Positions 41,139 to 49,733 of a DNA stretch of 63,374 nucleotides are shown here, in pieces; position 1 is the first letter of the stretch; every line of letters starts with the position of its first letter. This DNA comes from Ghiorsea sp. (GTDB lineage Bacteria; Pseudomonadota; Zetaproteobacteria; Mariprofundales; Mariprofundaceae), in assembly GCA_027080505.1 (NCBI GenBank), contig JALWRX010000059.1:1-63374 (forward strand). Reading direction: 5' to 3'. A program made the translations under genes and the position numbers. The notes under the pieces are model-generated. The model worked only from the letters and a program-made list of their open reading frames with translations, searched no databases and was not told the DNA's origin.

Positions 41139-43311
41139 ACATTACCTAAGCCAATTAGATGAATTAGAACAAAAGTTTTTAGAAGCCAATCAAGAGTTTC
41201 GGTATAATATAAACTATCAGGCTTTTAATGCCTTTAAACAGGTGGTTACAGGAGAATATTTTGAAGGCGAGTGGAAAGATAAAGATACTAATCAAGTTCA
41301 CAGTATAATCATAGAGTCTAAGATGAAAGAGAGTAACTTGGATACTCCCTTAGCTCTTGAGCCTAAAGAAATATTTCGCATAAATATTTCTTTGGCGTAT
41401 ATGTTTAAATGTTTCTTAAAGCATGAGTTAATCAAAAAGGAGTTTAAAGTTGGAAAGTGGCCTAAAGTAAATATTTATCCTCGTCCAGACCTGGCTTTAA
41501 ATAAAAATTTATTCCCGCTATCAGAACTACACATATTTGAACGGCTGCTTCAAAAAATGATGAATGAAAAGCCAAATAGAAGAACAGCTTATGAAGTTAT
41601 TAGTGCATGGGTCATATTTCGTTTAATTGCAGTAGATGGTATTATAATAGGTACAGGCGATATAAAAATTGTACAGTTAGAACGAAAGCATTTGTTTTTA
41701 GAAGGCGATATAAACTGGTTGTGTCTTCCAGTTGGAGTCACGGGACAAAAGGTTTTTAAGCAATACCCTCTAACAAAAGAAACAGTATCAGCTCTTAAAT
41801 TGTTGATAAAGAAGTCAAATAAGATTGGCGAAAATTCTTTTGTTTTTCCACACAATTGGAGAACTGTGCGTAACAAAAAGAAAACAGATAGACGTGCTTT
41901 TCTTGAGCAATATTTGGCAGACTTTGCTTGGAATATAGATGAAGTATCAGGTTTAGACAGGGTGTTTGACCTAAAATGGTGGATTCAGATGAGTAGACAA
42001 AATATGGAGTTTGCTGGTGTTCCATATTATGTCATTGCAAACATGAGAAATAAAATTCGAGCAGCACAATTAGATTTTCAATTTAAGAGTTCAAGGAAAG
42101 CTTTTCACCACGACTTAAGGGAGCATATGCCTTCATTAGTTTATGACCTGTATATTAAGTTACAAAATGTTTACTCAGCGTATCGTAAAAAGGAAAAGAG
42201 AGTTCAAGTAAAGAAGCTTCTTCATGCTCAACTTTGTAATGTTTTGTGTGATAATGAGTTGCCTCAAATCATACCCATCAAATGGATACAGTATTTTGAG
42301 TGGTTTATTTCATTAATTATAGACCCTCACAAAAAGGATTTAACAATTTCCGCATTACATACATATACATATATTCTAGCAAACAGGGTCATGGTTCATA
42401 TAAAACAAGAAAGTCTTGAGCAATTAACAACTTCAGACTGGGATGCTTTGAAGTTATTTATTCAAGAGCATCCAGAATATGGACGTCAAACTAAAATTAA
42501 TACTTTAAGCCAGCTTTCCAATTTACACAATTATATAAGCTCTAAGGTGGGCGAAAGACCTTTAAAGCAAGTATCTAGTGGCATCGTTCGTGAAATAGCA
42601 CATAGCCATATTGTATACAGGTCTGAATTTAATGTGTTATTAAGAATGGTAACAGAGTACCCTTCTGTTTGGATTGCGATGTTTTTAGCTTTCTATGCTG
42701 GATTAAGGTGCGAAGAAATTTTTTCTTTAAAGAAAACTGATTTTGATGATATGGAAAGGCTTCCTATTCGAGAAAGTAAAACTAACGCAGGTCACCGCGT
42801 ACTTCCATTGGCTTCACTTTTAGATGCAAGTGCTGAGAAATCGTTAAGAGTTTTTTTGAATAAAATTGAACGCCCAACAAATAGAATAATATCTTCAATA
42901 TCCTCTCCAAAGAATTTAAGTTCCAAGGTATCAAAAATTATGAGGGCAAAAGGAGTGGGGCATTGTACGCTCCATATGCTTAGGCATAGTTTCGCTTCAA
43001 TTCAATTTCTCAAATATAATATGCTCATTGACCCTAATTTTAAGGAGTATCTTGTAAAGGCTATACCTACAATATCTGAAGAAGTGCTCCAAGGTCACTT
43101 AATGAAACAAATGGCTTTTGTATTTGGAGGTTCAAAATGGGAGCGTGACTATGAAAATAACGGGCGTTGTCAGCCTTCACCAACGGATATGTGTATCTTA
43201 TCGCAGCTAATGGGTCATGCTGGTAGGTACACAACTATTGAAAACTACTGTAATAGCTTTTTCTGGCTGCAACGATATTGGATACTTCGCAAAGAAAAAA
43301 TTTGCTGTTGA
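41131..43311 (+). CDS. Large tyrosine recombinase
   Basis: 726 aa. The catalytic domain lies in the last 200 residues: Arg in FYAGLRCEEIFSLKKTDFDD, HxxR in CTLHMLRHSFASIQF, and LMGHAGRYTTIENYCNSF with His and a candidate nucleophile Tyr. The middle shows an SAM-like core-binding domain (HIVYRSEFNVLLRMVTEY). The long N-terminal part (about 500 residues) is unusual. Together with the two preceding genes it forms a trio comparable in layout to multi-recombinase elements such as Tn554-like, RIT or GMT modules. A 10-bp inverted repeat lies directly after the stop. Confidence 0.85.
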   Translation: MCKHYLSQLDELEQKFLEANQEFRYNINYQAFNAFKQVVTGEYFEGEWKDKDTNQVHSIIIESKMKESNLDTPLALEPKEIFRINISLAYMFKCFLKHELIKKEFKVGKWPKVNIYPRPDLALNKNLFPLSELHIFERLLQKMMNEKPNRRTAYEVISAWVIFRLIAVDGIIIGTGDIKIVQLERKHLFLEGDINWLCLPVGVTGQKVFKQYPLTKETVSALKLLIKKSNKIGENSFVFPHNWRTVRNKKKTDRRAFLEQYLADFAWNIDEVSGLDRVFDLKWWIQMSRQNMEFAGVPYYVIANMRNKIRAAQLDFQFKSSRKAFHHDLREHMPSLVYDLYIKLQNVYSAYRKKEKRVQVKKLLHAQLCNVLCDNELPQIIPIKWIQYFEWFISLIIDPHKKDLTISALHTYTYILANRVMVHIKQESLEQLTTSDWDALKLFIQEHPEYGRQTKINTLSQLSNLHNYISSKVGERPLKQVSSGIVREIAHSHIVYRSEFNVLLRMVTEYPSVWIAMFLAFYAGLRCEEIFSLKKTDFDDMERLPIRESKTNAGHRVLPLASLLDASAEKSLRVFLNKIERPTNRIISSISSPKNLSSKVSKIMRAKGVGHCTLHMLRHSFASIQFLKYNMLIDPNFKEYLVKAIPTISEEVLQGHLMKQMAFVFGGSKWERDYENNGRCQPSPTDMCILSQLMGHAGRYTTIENYCNSFFWLQRYWILRKEKICC

Positions 43312-43318
43312 TATAAAA

Positions 43319-43352
43319 TTTTGGCTAGATAGGCAATGCTTTCTAGCCAAAT
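43319..43352 (+). terminator. Inverted repeat TTTGGCTAGA/TCTAGCCAAA after the recombinase operon
   Basis: A 10-bp perfect stem with a 12-nt loop starts 8 bp after the stop. The T run needed for a canonical terminator is weak (ATCAATTTAA). Its arms repeat the TCTAGCC motif of the two sites at 36960 and 37965, so it may instead be a recombinase-binding site marking the module's end. Confidence 0.45.
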
Positions 43353-43356
43353 CAAT

Positions 43357-43629
43357 TTAATAAGCCGTAAATAAGTTGAGCCCAAAATGCTCATGAATTT
43401 GCTCTCTTATTTCGGATATGAGTTGGCTCAATAAAAATTGTCGTTCTACTCCTTGGTAACATTCTAAATGGTCAACAATCCAGAACCTGATGGCGGATTG
43501 GTTTGAATGAGCTTGAGGGTAACCGAGGGCTGAAACTAGTTCAGCCCCTTGGGGTATGTTAAGTTGTATTGAGATTGTAAGCGCTAAATCATTAATCGTA
43601 GATTTGTAATTGTATTGTTTATTATTCAT
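43357..43629 (-). CDS. Small hypothetical protein, paralogue of its neighbour
   Basis: 90 aa from ATG 43629, AAGGAG 6 nt upstream. Shares its layout with the neighbouring gene: LALTISIQLNIP...SALGYPQAHSNQSAIRFWIVDH against ITIHLEFSLKLK...PLGIPQHLDHHSTIKVWVQEN. No domain recognised. Together with the partner and the integrase it is on the minus strand, likely one operon starting at the excisionase-like gene. Confidence 0.62.
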   Translation of the reverse strand: MNNKQYNYKSTINDLALTISIQLNIPQGAELVSALGYPQAHSNQSAIRFWIVDHLECYQGVERQFLLSQLISEIREQIHEHFGLNLFTAY

Positions 43630-43649
43630 ATTTTTCTCCTTGATGTTTT

Positions 43650-43940
43650 TTATAAATCTGGGTATTCGGGTGTATGTTGCCAACTGTGTCCATGAAAATG
43701 ATGGGTAAGAATTTGATGGAGATCTAAGTTCATTTTGCTTGCTATATCCATGATTTCTTCAATAGTTTTAGGTGTTTTGGTGGAGTATTCCCCCCAGTTT
43801 TCTTGTACCCAAACCTTGATGGTGCTGTGGTGGTCAAGATGCTGTGGAATGCCAAGAGGCTCATGTATTCTGATCGATGGTTTTAGTTTTAGGCTAAACT
43901 CAAGGTGTATAGTTATTTTATTTATAAAGGTTTGATTCAT
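43650..43940 (-). CDS. Small hypothetical protein, paralogue of its neighbour
   Basis: 96 aa, GAGGA before the ATG. See the neighbour for the shared LG-x-PQ ... (T/A)I(K/R)xW pattern, which points to tandem duplication. The C-terminus is His-rich (HQILTHHFHGHSWQHT). Function unknown; 25 bp downstream of the integrase stop on the same strand. Confidence 0.62.
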   Translation of the reverse strand: MNQTFINKITIHLEFSLKLKPSIRIHEPLGIPQHLDHHSTIKVWVQENWGEYSTKTPKTIEEIMDIASKMNLDLHQILTHHFHGHSWQHTPEYPDL

Positions 43941-43965
43941 ATTGTCCTCGTTATATTGTGTATTT

Positions 43966-45120
43966 TTATTTCTTTATGGTGCTGCTTAAAAGTGATTCAA
44001 ACGCGGTGCCATCATGCCTAGTGGCATTGGGTATAAAACGTGAATATGTTTGAAATAACATTTGAGTTGAGCTATGCCCCAATTGGTTAGCAACCCACTC
44101 TGGATTTTCACCAGCAGCTAACCATAATGTTGCTGCTGTGTGCCTTGATTGATAAGGTCGCCTAGCTTTTAAACCTAGGCTGTTTAACAGCGGGTACCAA
44201 ATGCGTTTGGTAAAGTTAGAATTGTCTATAGGTTCACCATTTCGGTTACAGAACACGAACTCTGAGTATGGGCGTGATATAACCTTTTGAGCCTGAATAG
44301 CTTGTAAAACCATTGAGTTCATTTGAATATATCTTGATTCGTTCGTTTTAGTAGTGGTCATTTCATTATAGGTAAATGATTCACAGACAAAGATGGCTTG
44401 TGTTTCTAAGTGAACATTACGCCAGCGAAGCCCATTAATTTCACCTGACCTCATGCCAGTAAAGAAGCGAACTGTTAAATAGTTTGTATAGGTTGGATTG
44501 ACAGCGTTTATAATCTGTAAAACCTCGGTTAGTGAAAAAGGTTCAATTTTGGGTTTTACAAGTGGTAGACGCTTGATGTTTTTAAAAGGTGAAATGAAAT
44601 TAAAGCGTTCTGATGCTTCATCCATAATAGACTGGAGAGGTTGCATAATATTGTTGATTCTTTTATTTGATAACTTCTTTCCCGTTCTTCCTGGCTGTTC
44701 AGCTAATTGGGCTCTAAATTTAAGTATGCTTCCTTTATTAATATCTTTAACTGGGATGTCACCAAATATAGGTATCAAATATTTTTCCAAAATACTCTTA
44801 TTGTTTGCTTGGGTGCTTGGTTTCCAACGAAAAGAATTTTCACTCCACCATTCATCAGCAAAGGAACTAAATTCTGGGTTAGAATCGTCTATGTACAGTT
44901 CACGCTCGAATTCCTTAGCCTTTAAGCTATTGGGGAAAATGCTGGCGTAATGAAAGGTGTTTGAGGCAATAGCTGATTCAATTTGATTAAGTAAAGCCTG
45001 TAATCTTTTTCGGTTTGCTGGCGTATCATCTAATAAGGTTAGTTCTCTACACCGAACCCCTTTGTATCTAAAATCAAGAAATAGTTTACAAGTATCTTTT
45101 CTGGATCGAATGCTACCCAT
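43966..45120 (-). CDS. int: Island integrase (tyrosine recombinase, phage type)
   Basis: 384 aa. RFFTGMRSGEINGLRWRNV (box I Arg), RPYQSRHTAATLWLAAG (box II Arg-His, with Tyr where the first His often is, as in many phage integrases), and LGHSSTQMLFQTYSRFI (His and nucleophile Tyr). An N-terminal SAM-like core-binding domain is present at about residues 95-190. It is the best candidate for insertion of the island into tRNA-fMet: it lies 2.2 kb from the right attachment site. It overlaps the excisionase-like gene by 8 bp. Confidence 0.93.
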   Translation of the reverse strand: MGSIRSRKDTCKLFLDFRYKGVRCRELTLLDDTPANRKRLQALLNQIESAIASNTFHYASIFPNSLKAKEFERELYIDDSNPEFSSFADEWWSENSFRWKPSTQANNKSILEKYLIPIFGDIPVKDINKGSILKFRAQLAEQPGRTGKKLSNKRINNIMQPLQSIMDEASERFNFISPFKNIKRLPLVKPKIEPFSLTEVLQIINAVNPTYTNYLTVRFFTGMRSGEINGLRWRNVHLETQAIFVCESFTYNEMTTTKTNESRYIQMNSMVLQAIQAQKVISRPYSEFVFCNRNGEPIDNSNFTKRIWYPLLNSLGLKARRPYQSRHTAATLWLAAGENPEWVANQLGHSSTQMLFQTYSRFIPNATRHDGTAFESLLSSTIKK

Positions 45121-45349
45121 GAACTAGTCCTCCAGATGCCATAGGGATTAAAGCTGGTTCTAACTGAATGCTTTTTACCATTTCAGCTTCAATAGCTTCC
45201 CAGATAAAGAGTATCTTTCTTCTACCAAAGGGTCGGATGTAATGGATATTTTCAATGAAAACAGTGTCCATTAGAAACTGGCGAATATATTTTGAATCGT
45301 ATTTGATTTTAGTGGATAATTCTTCAGTAGTTAAGAAAGTATGCGTCAT
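45113..45349 (-). CDS. Excisionase-like winged-helix protein
   Basis: 78 aa, AAGGAG 6 nt before the ATG. TTEELSTKIKYDSKYIRQFL is a helix-turn-helix like those of phage excisionase-type proteins, followed by a wing HYIRPFGRRKILFIWEAIEA. Directional control of integration/excision is inferred from the overlap with the integrase gene. Confidence 0.72.
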   Translation of the reverse strand: MTHTFLTTEELSTKIKYDSKYIRQFLMDTVFIENIHYIRPFGRRKILFIWEAIEAEMVKSIQLEPALIPMASGGLVHG

Positions 45350-45369
45350 TATCTTCTCCTTGTGAACAA

Positions 45370-45417
45370 ATGATGAATATACGCATCATACCATGGTTTG
45401 CGTGACTGTCAATCACG
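45370..45417. promoter_or_regulatory. Two inverted repeats in the divergent int/regulator control region
   Basis: ATGATG/CATCAT (45370-45375, 45384-45389) and CGTGA/TCACG (45401-45405, 45413-45417) lie between the divergent excisionase-like gene and the Cro-like gene. They are candidate operators. Confidence 0.3.
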
Positions 45418-45498
45418 AAAGATGATTAAATGATTCAATAGGTCGAGTTTGATAAAACATTAAGCTTGTGATACTTTGCGTTTTAGCTTGGAGGGCAG

Positions 45499-45738
45499 AT
45501 GATTAGGTTTCGTTTAAAAGAAAGAGTTGCAGACTGGGAATTTAAGCATGGAAAAAAATTGACTCTAGAGACTTTAGCTAAAGAAACGGGGATTCATCGT
45601 ACTACACTTTCTAAAATTGGTAATATTCGAGGATACAATACTACAACGGATAATATTGATGCAATTTGCCTCTTTTTTCAATGTGAAGTGCAAGATCTTA
45701 TGGAGTGCGTGCCCAATGATGACGCATCTTCTTCCTAA
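45499..45738 (+). CDS. Small Cro/CI-like HTH regulator
   Basis: 79 aa, GGAGGGCAG directly before the ATG. Nearly the whole protein is an HTH domain: LTLETLAKETGIHRTTLSKI then DNIDAICLFFQCEVQDLME, as in small YozG-type regulators. It is divergent from the integration genes and probably represses them and itself. Confidence 0.8.
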   Translation: MIRFRLKERVADWEFKHGKKLTLETLAKETGIHRTTLSKIGNIRGYNTTTDNIDAICLFFQCEVQDLMECVPNDDASSS

Positions 45739-45845
45739 TTTATCATTCTGATTTTAAAGAGAGTTTCGTTGGTTTTAAGTATGGCTGGAGTATTTTCGAT
45801 ACTGAAAAGATATTGTTTAAGTTATTGATCAATTGAATGCGTAAT

Positions 45846-45871
45846 ATTGGGAGCTTAAAGAAGCTCCCAAT
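45846..45871. terminator. Strong hairpin between convergent genes
   Basis: ATTGGGAGCTT/AAGCTCCCAAT, 11-bp stem with AAAG loop, between the convergent Cro-like gene and the lipoprotein gene. Neither side has a T run, so intrinsic termination is possible but unproven. Confidence 0.4.
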
Positions 45872-45883
45872 CTATGGATATTA

Positions 45884-47062
45884 TTACTTGGCTGAAACAG
45901 TCTTAGTTAAGAAAGTTACTAAATCATCGATGGAATCAACCTTTAGCCCCATATCTGCAATGATTTTAATTTTACCATTTTCTTGTATGAAGGAATAGAT
46001 TGATTCAAACCCTAAAGCACTTTCAAATATCGTTGTTTTAAGTCCTGTTTCAGCATGGATTGCATTCACTTTGCGAATACCATTTGGTACGAAAACAATA
46101 TAAGTTCCGGAAGGAACTTTGAACCATTCGATTCGCCAATAGTAATGCAATGCATTTATTGATTTATTACCTTGGTTGATGTATTTATAAGGTTTCTGAT
46201 CACCACTGTAGTCGATGTTTAGGCTGATTACTTTTTTATTGTTTATATTATATAAGGCATAGTCTTCATTTCCGTCACCTCCGAAAATTCCAGCTATTCC
46301 CCGTGTTGTGGACAATAAACCACCAAATGAATTTGTCCTCTCTTGAATTTTTTCAATGAGAATCAGGTTTGTACTATAAATGTCGCCAGTTTGGTATTTG
46401 GCAACGGTGTATCCTTTGGGAATAGTGAAGCTTTGTATCTCTTCTCCAGGGATGTATAAAAAGCCTGTTGATTTGCGAATAACAACAAACCCTTTAGAAG
46501 TCATAAGTAACCTAGAGCCAGTTAGGTTTTTACCAGTTTTGGTATGTACTTTCCAAGTGTTTCGTTCTTTCTTAGCGGTTGCGATTGTAATAGTTTTGTC
46601 AGAGACGGAAGGACGTGCAACTTTGATAGTGTAATCTTTTTCACCTGTTTCGACGACGTATGTCACATTTCCACTTAGCCCATTGAACACAAATGTGTCA
46701 ATTTCACCCTCATAATCTATGAATCTTTTTCCATTTACAGTAAACCCATCTTCTTGTTTCCTAAATAAAACACCTGTATTAATAGGAATCAATGGTAGTT
46801 TATCAATTTCTGCTTTCATATCAGATTCGCTTGAACTTGATGCAATGGCTACTTTTTGTTGAGTTGTTCCTGCTGAGGTCGTATTGACTTTTAGTTGAGC
46901 ATTTTTTAACAACAAATTCTCTCTCGCTAGTCTCTGACGCTCAAGTATAGATTGCATAATTTTTTGTTGTTGGGCTCTTTCGGCATCCGTCATTCTGGGA
47001 GTGCAAGCATTGAATGCGGTGCTAATTATTATTAGTAATAAGGCGTAATTGATTATCTTCAT
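45884..47062 (-). CDS. Large hypothetical lipoprotein
   Basis: 392 aa, AAGGAG 6 nt before the ATG. Signal peptide and lipobox MKIINYALLLIIISTAFNAC. A coiled-coil stretch (AERAQQQKIMQSILERQRLA) follows, then a beta-rich region of about 280 residues. No family recognised. It is the last gene inside the island, 300 bp from the right attachment site. Its cargo role is unknown; surface exclusion or adhesion would be guesses. Confidence 0.75.
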   Translation of the reverse strand: MKIINYALLLIIISTAFNACTPRMTDAERAQQQKIMQSILERQRLARENLLLKNAQLKVNTTSAGTTQQKVAIASSSSESDMKAEIDKLPLIPINTGVLFRKQEDGFTVNGKRFIDYEGEIDTFVFNGLSGNVTYVVETGEKDYTIKVARPSVSDKTITIATAKKERNTWKVHTKTGKNLTGSRLLMTSKGFVVIRKSTGFLYIPGEEIQSFTIPKGYTVAKYQTGDIYSTNLILIEKIQERTNSFGGLLSTTRGIAGIFGGDGNEDYALYNINNKKVISLNIDYSGDQKPYKYINQGNKSINALHYYWRIEWFKVPSGTYIVFVPNGIRKVNAIHAETGLKTTIFESALGFESIYSFIQENGKIKIIADMGLKVDSIDDLVTFLTKTVSAK

Positions 47063-47361
47063 AAAGATCTCCTTTAAAATTTAAATCGAGAAGATTAAGG
47101 AATACTTAATCCTTGGCAAGTTAAAAAATTAAGTAATACTTAATAATCAAGTAAGGTTTTATGAGGAAAAAATAAGCGTATTTATTGCTCATAAAAAGTA
47201 ATTTCAGTACACACTTCTGCACTAAAATTATGGCTTTAAATGTTTTAGTTATAGCGTTAATAAGTCGAAATAATGTATAATATTAATTTGCCCTAGAGTT
47301 ATAAAAAGCATATAAAACAACATGATGGATGATAAGAAATGTTACAGAAATAGATGATGAT

Positions 47362-47414
47362 GGGCTCATAACCCGAAGGTCGTCGGTTCAAGTCCGGCCC
47401 CCGCAACCAAACAT
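47362..47414 (+). repeat. Attachment site copy 2 (att, distal side): truncated tRNA-fMet 3' end
   Basis: Exact 53-bp copy of 1112-1164, but without the tRNA 5' half: the bases just upstream (47341-47361) do not match. It marks the right border of the island. Confidence 0.88.
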
Positions 47415-47416
47415 TT

Positions 47417-47447
47417 AAAGGCTCGTGAGAAATCACGAGCCTTTTTT
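47417..47447 (+). terminator. Terminator past the distal att copy (probable original tRNA terminator)
   Basis: AAAGGCTCGTGA-GAAA-TCACGAGCCTTT followed by T on the plus strand. Placed exactly where the tRNA-fMet terminator would be in an uninterrupted chromosome. The adjacent minus-strand gene ends within it. Confidence 0.7.
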
Positions 47448-49270
47448 CATGGTTTCAGCGTGCAGACATACTTTTTTTTGCGTAATACAATACCACCAAG
47501 AAGCAAAAGCATGATATACAAAGTGAATGGGTTGTTATTATTGGATACTAAACAGCCTGCTGCAGTTTCAGTATTGGTTGTTTGGTTTGTAGCAACAGGG
47601 TTAATCACATGGTTTGTTTGTGGTGTGGCGAGTGCGGCTGGGTCAATAATAATTCCATCAGCCATACCATCTTCATCACCTGCACCACCATCGGTGAGTG
47701 AAATCATCAAACCTTTGCCAGAAGTATCAAGGAAGACAGTATTACTTTCACTGTCTGACCATTGGGCATTGGGATTTAGTTTTAACCAAGTTGTATTTTT
47801 AGCTAAAGTATTTGGTGTTAATAGATGAATCTGTGTGGTTTCTCCTGGGTTAAGAGCGTGAATTTGGAAAGAAAATAAGCTACCTGAAACTTGATGTGTT
47901 TGTGGTGCATTAATATGTGTTTCAGCAAAGGATGGTGCTTGAACTTGGCGTAACTCGCCATTGCCTTGTACAATCAAAGCATACCGACCATCGCTATTTG
48001 TCCATGTTGCGATGCGTGCAGACTGTGCATCATCAATACCATCGTGATCAAGGTCAAAACCTTGTTCTTGGCTATCGGCAACGCCATCACCATCACTATC
48101 TAAAGAAGCATCAAACACATCACCTTCTGACAACATATATACTTCTTGTGTGTCAGCTTGCATGCGGCGTGTGTAGGCAATGTTAAGTGTTTTAGAAGAG
48201 CCAAGGGCAATGTGTGGGTCTCTGTCCATATGCATAGGATCCATGGATACATTAACTGCAGTTGACCAAGTACCGTTAGCATTGTGTTGCGCTATATAAA
48301 TTTCTGAATCAATGCCTGTTTTTTGTTGCCATGCCACTGCCCAAGTGTTGTTGGCTAGTGTCACCAATGATGGTTGTACCACCATGTCACCTGCATCAGG
48401 TAACAGGCTCAAGCTTTGGGTTGTTACGCCTGAAATTGCGTCAAATGCTTTGCTCCATACTTGGCTATATGCTTGCATGCTCCAGCCAGTAAATGCCAAA
48501 GCGATTTCATTATTATTTAAAGCATCGGCGGCTAGTTGAACAGCAGCTTCTTGGAAATAAGGTGCTGCGATATGTTGTACAATAGCGTGTGGAGTACTCC
48601 ACGTGATACCATCGCTGCTATTACGCACCATGATTTGCCAAGTGGTGCCATTACGTTGGCTCCAAACAATGCTTTGTAAACCAGAAGCATGATGAACTGT
48701 GGTGGCATCTGCTACCCATGTATGAGCATCACTGATAGGCGTTGCAGCACTCCAACCATTGGCATTACCACGAATCATAAACAATTCGCCTTCAACAAGT
48801 TTTCCTGTATCAGGGGTGGTGGCTAAAACAATAAGGTCTCCGTTAGTTGAAGTGCTTACATGGATGATATTCCAGCTTGCGAGCGGCCATACATGTGGTG
48901 AAGCACTCCAACTACCAGAGTTTGTGGAGCCATGAAACATGGTGGGAGCCATATTGTAACCCCAAGCTAAGGCTAAAGTATTTGAAGCCAAATAAGCTTG
49001 TGTGAAATTGGTGTTGGACGTGATGCGTGTGGATGTCCAGTTGATACCATCATTTTGAGAGTCCCACACATATAGTCCAGACTGGTTGGGGGCAACGGCT
49101 TGGATATGTGTGCTTGAGAATACAAGGGGTGCTTTGTTGCCACCGTAGTGGGTGGTACTGCTTTGGCTAAAAGAAGTAGGTAAAGCATGTTGTTCCCATG
49201 CTAATGCTTGGCTTTGCATCAAAGTAGTTAGTGTAGCTATTAGTGTGAGGTTAAAAAGTAATTTGAACAT
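47447..49270 (-). CDS. Secreted beta-propeller-like protein with choice-of-anchor and C-terminal sorting region
   Basis: 607 aa from the ATG at 49270, third of three consecutive ATGs and the one best spaced from AGGAG. Signal peptide (ends ALAWE), then repeated sialidase-like strands with WS-rich blades, an aspartate-rich calcium-type segment DSDGDGVADSQEQGFDLDHD, a choice-of-anchor-U-like segment LTDGGAGDEDGMADGIIIDP, and at the end AAGCLVS...PFTLYIMLLLLGGIVLRKKK: cysteine, membrane helix and basic tail, a typical sorting signal. Probably exported and processed at the cell surface. Function otherwise unknown. Confidence 0.76.
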   Translation of the reverse strand: MFKLLFNLTLIATLTTLMQSQALAWEQHALPTSFSQSSTTHYGGNKAPLVFSSTHIQAVAPNQSGLYVWDSQNDGINWTSTRITSNTNFTQAYLASNTLALAWGYNMAPTMFHGSTNSGSWSASPHVWPLASWNIIHVSTSTNGDLIVLATTPDTGKLVEGELFMIRGNANGWSAATPISDAHTWVADATTVHHASGLQSIVWSQRNGTTWQIMVRNSSDGITWSTPHAIVQHIAAPYFQEAAVQLAADALNNNEIALAFTGWSMQAYSQVWSKAFDAISGVTTQSLSLLPDAGDMVVQPSLVTLANNTWAVAWQQKTGIDSEIYIAQHNANGTWSTAVNVSMDPMHMDRDPHIALGSSKTLNIAYTRRMQADTQEVYMLSEGDVFDASLDSDGDGVADSQEQGFDLDHDGIDDAQSARIATWTNSDGRYALIVQGNGELRQVQAPSFAETHINAPQTHQVSGSLFSFQIHALNPGETTQIHLLTPNTLAKNTTWLKLNPNAQWSDSESNTVFLDTSGKGLMISLTDGGAGDEDGMADGIIIDPAALATPQTNHVINPVATNQTTNTETAAGCLVSNNNNPFTLYIMLLLLGGIVLRKKKYVCTLKP

Positions 49271-49733
49271 CATCATCTCCTGTGAAGCTTTTTATGTGAC
49301 CGCTCGCAACAGTCATAAGGTATGTATCGGAGTGCAGGTGTTTTTCTAAGTAGGTATAGGTCGTAAAAACAACTAAGGATTTTCCTTAGTGAATGCTTTT
49401 ACTATGCTTTTTGGGGTAACTCCTTTGCGCTTCGCATGGATTTTTATGATTTAACTTTAGTTTGTGAGGAAAACTTAGAGGCTGCGACGACATACATCAC
49501 AAAGCAGTGTTTTTAAAATTTAGGGGCATATGTATACAATATGCTAGGTAATAGTGTTGTTTTGGGTAGAGGTAGCCCTATAATAAAGGATGCGCAGTGT
49601 TCTTTGATGTTTATTGGTAGAGAGGCTTTAATTGTTGTTAATATGCTTGTTTAAGCTTATCGGGGATAGCTACATAAAGGGGCTTGTGCCTATTTGACCT
49701 ATTTTATAATAAGCTTTCAATAGATACTTAAGC
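49271..49733. other. Intergenic region upstream of the secreted protein gene
   Basis: No gene is seen in these 463 bp. There is a perfect hairpin ACTAAGGA-TTT-TCCTTAGT at 49372-49390, about 100 bp before the secreted protein gene on the minus strand, which could be an operator or an RNA structure. The rest is AT-rich. Confidence 0.4.

Noticed and set aside
45846-45871. Hairpin as an additional attachment or MITE end
   Set aside because: No partner copy is seen elsewhere in the window; position between convergent genes fits a termination structure better.
47341-47410. Second tRNA-fMet gene
   Set aside because: Only the 3' half is present; acceptor 5' strand and D arm are missing, so it is an attachment remnant.
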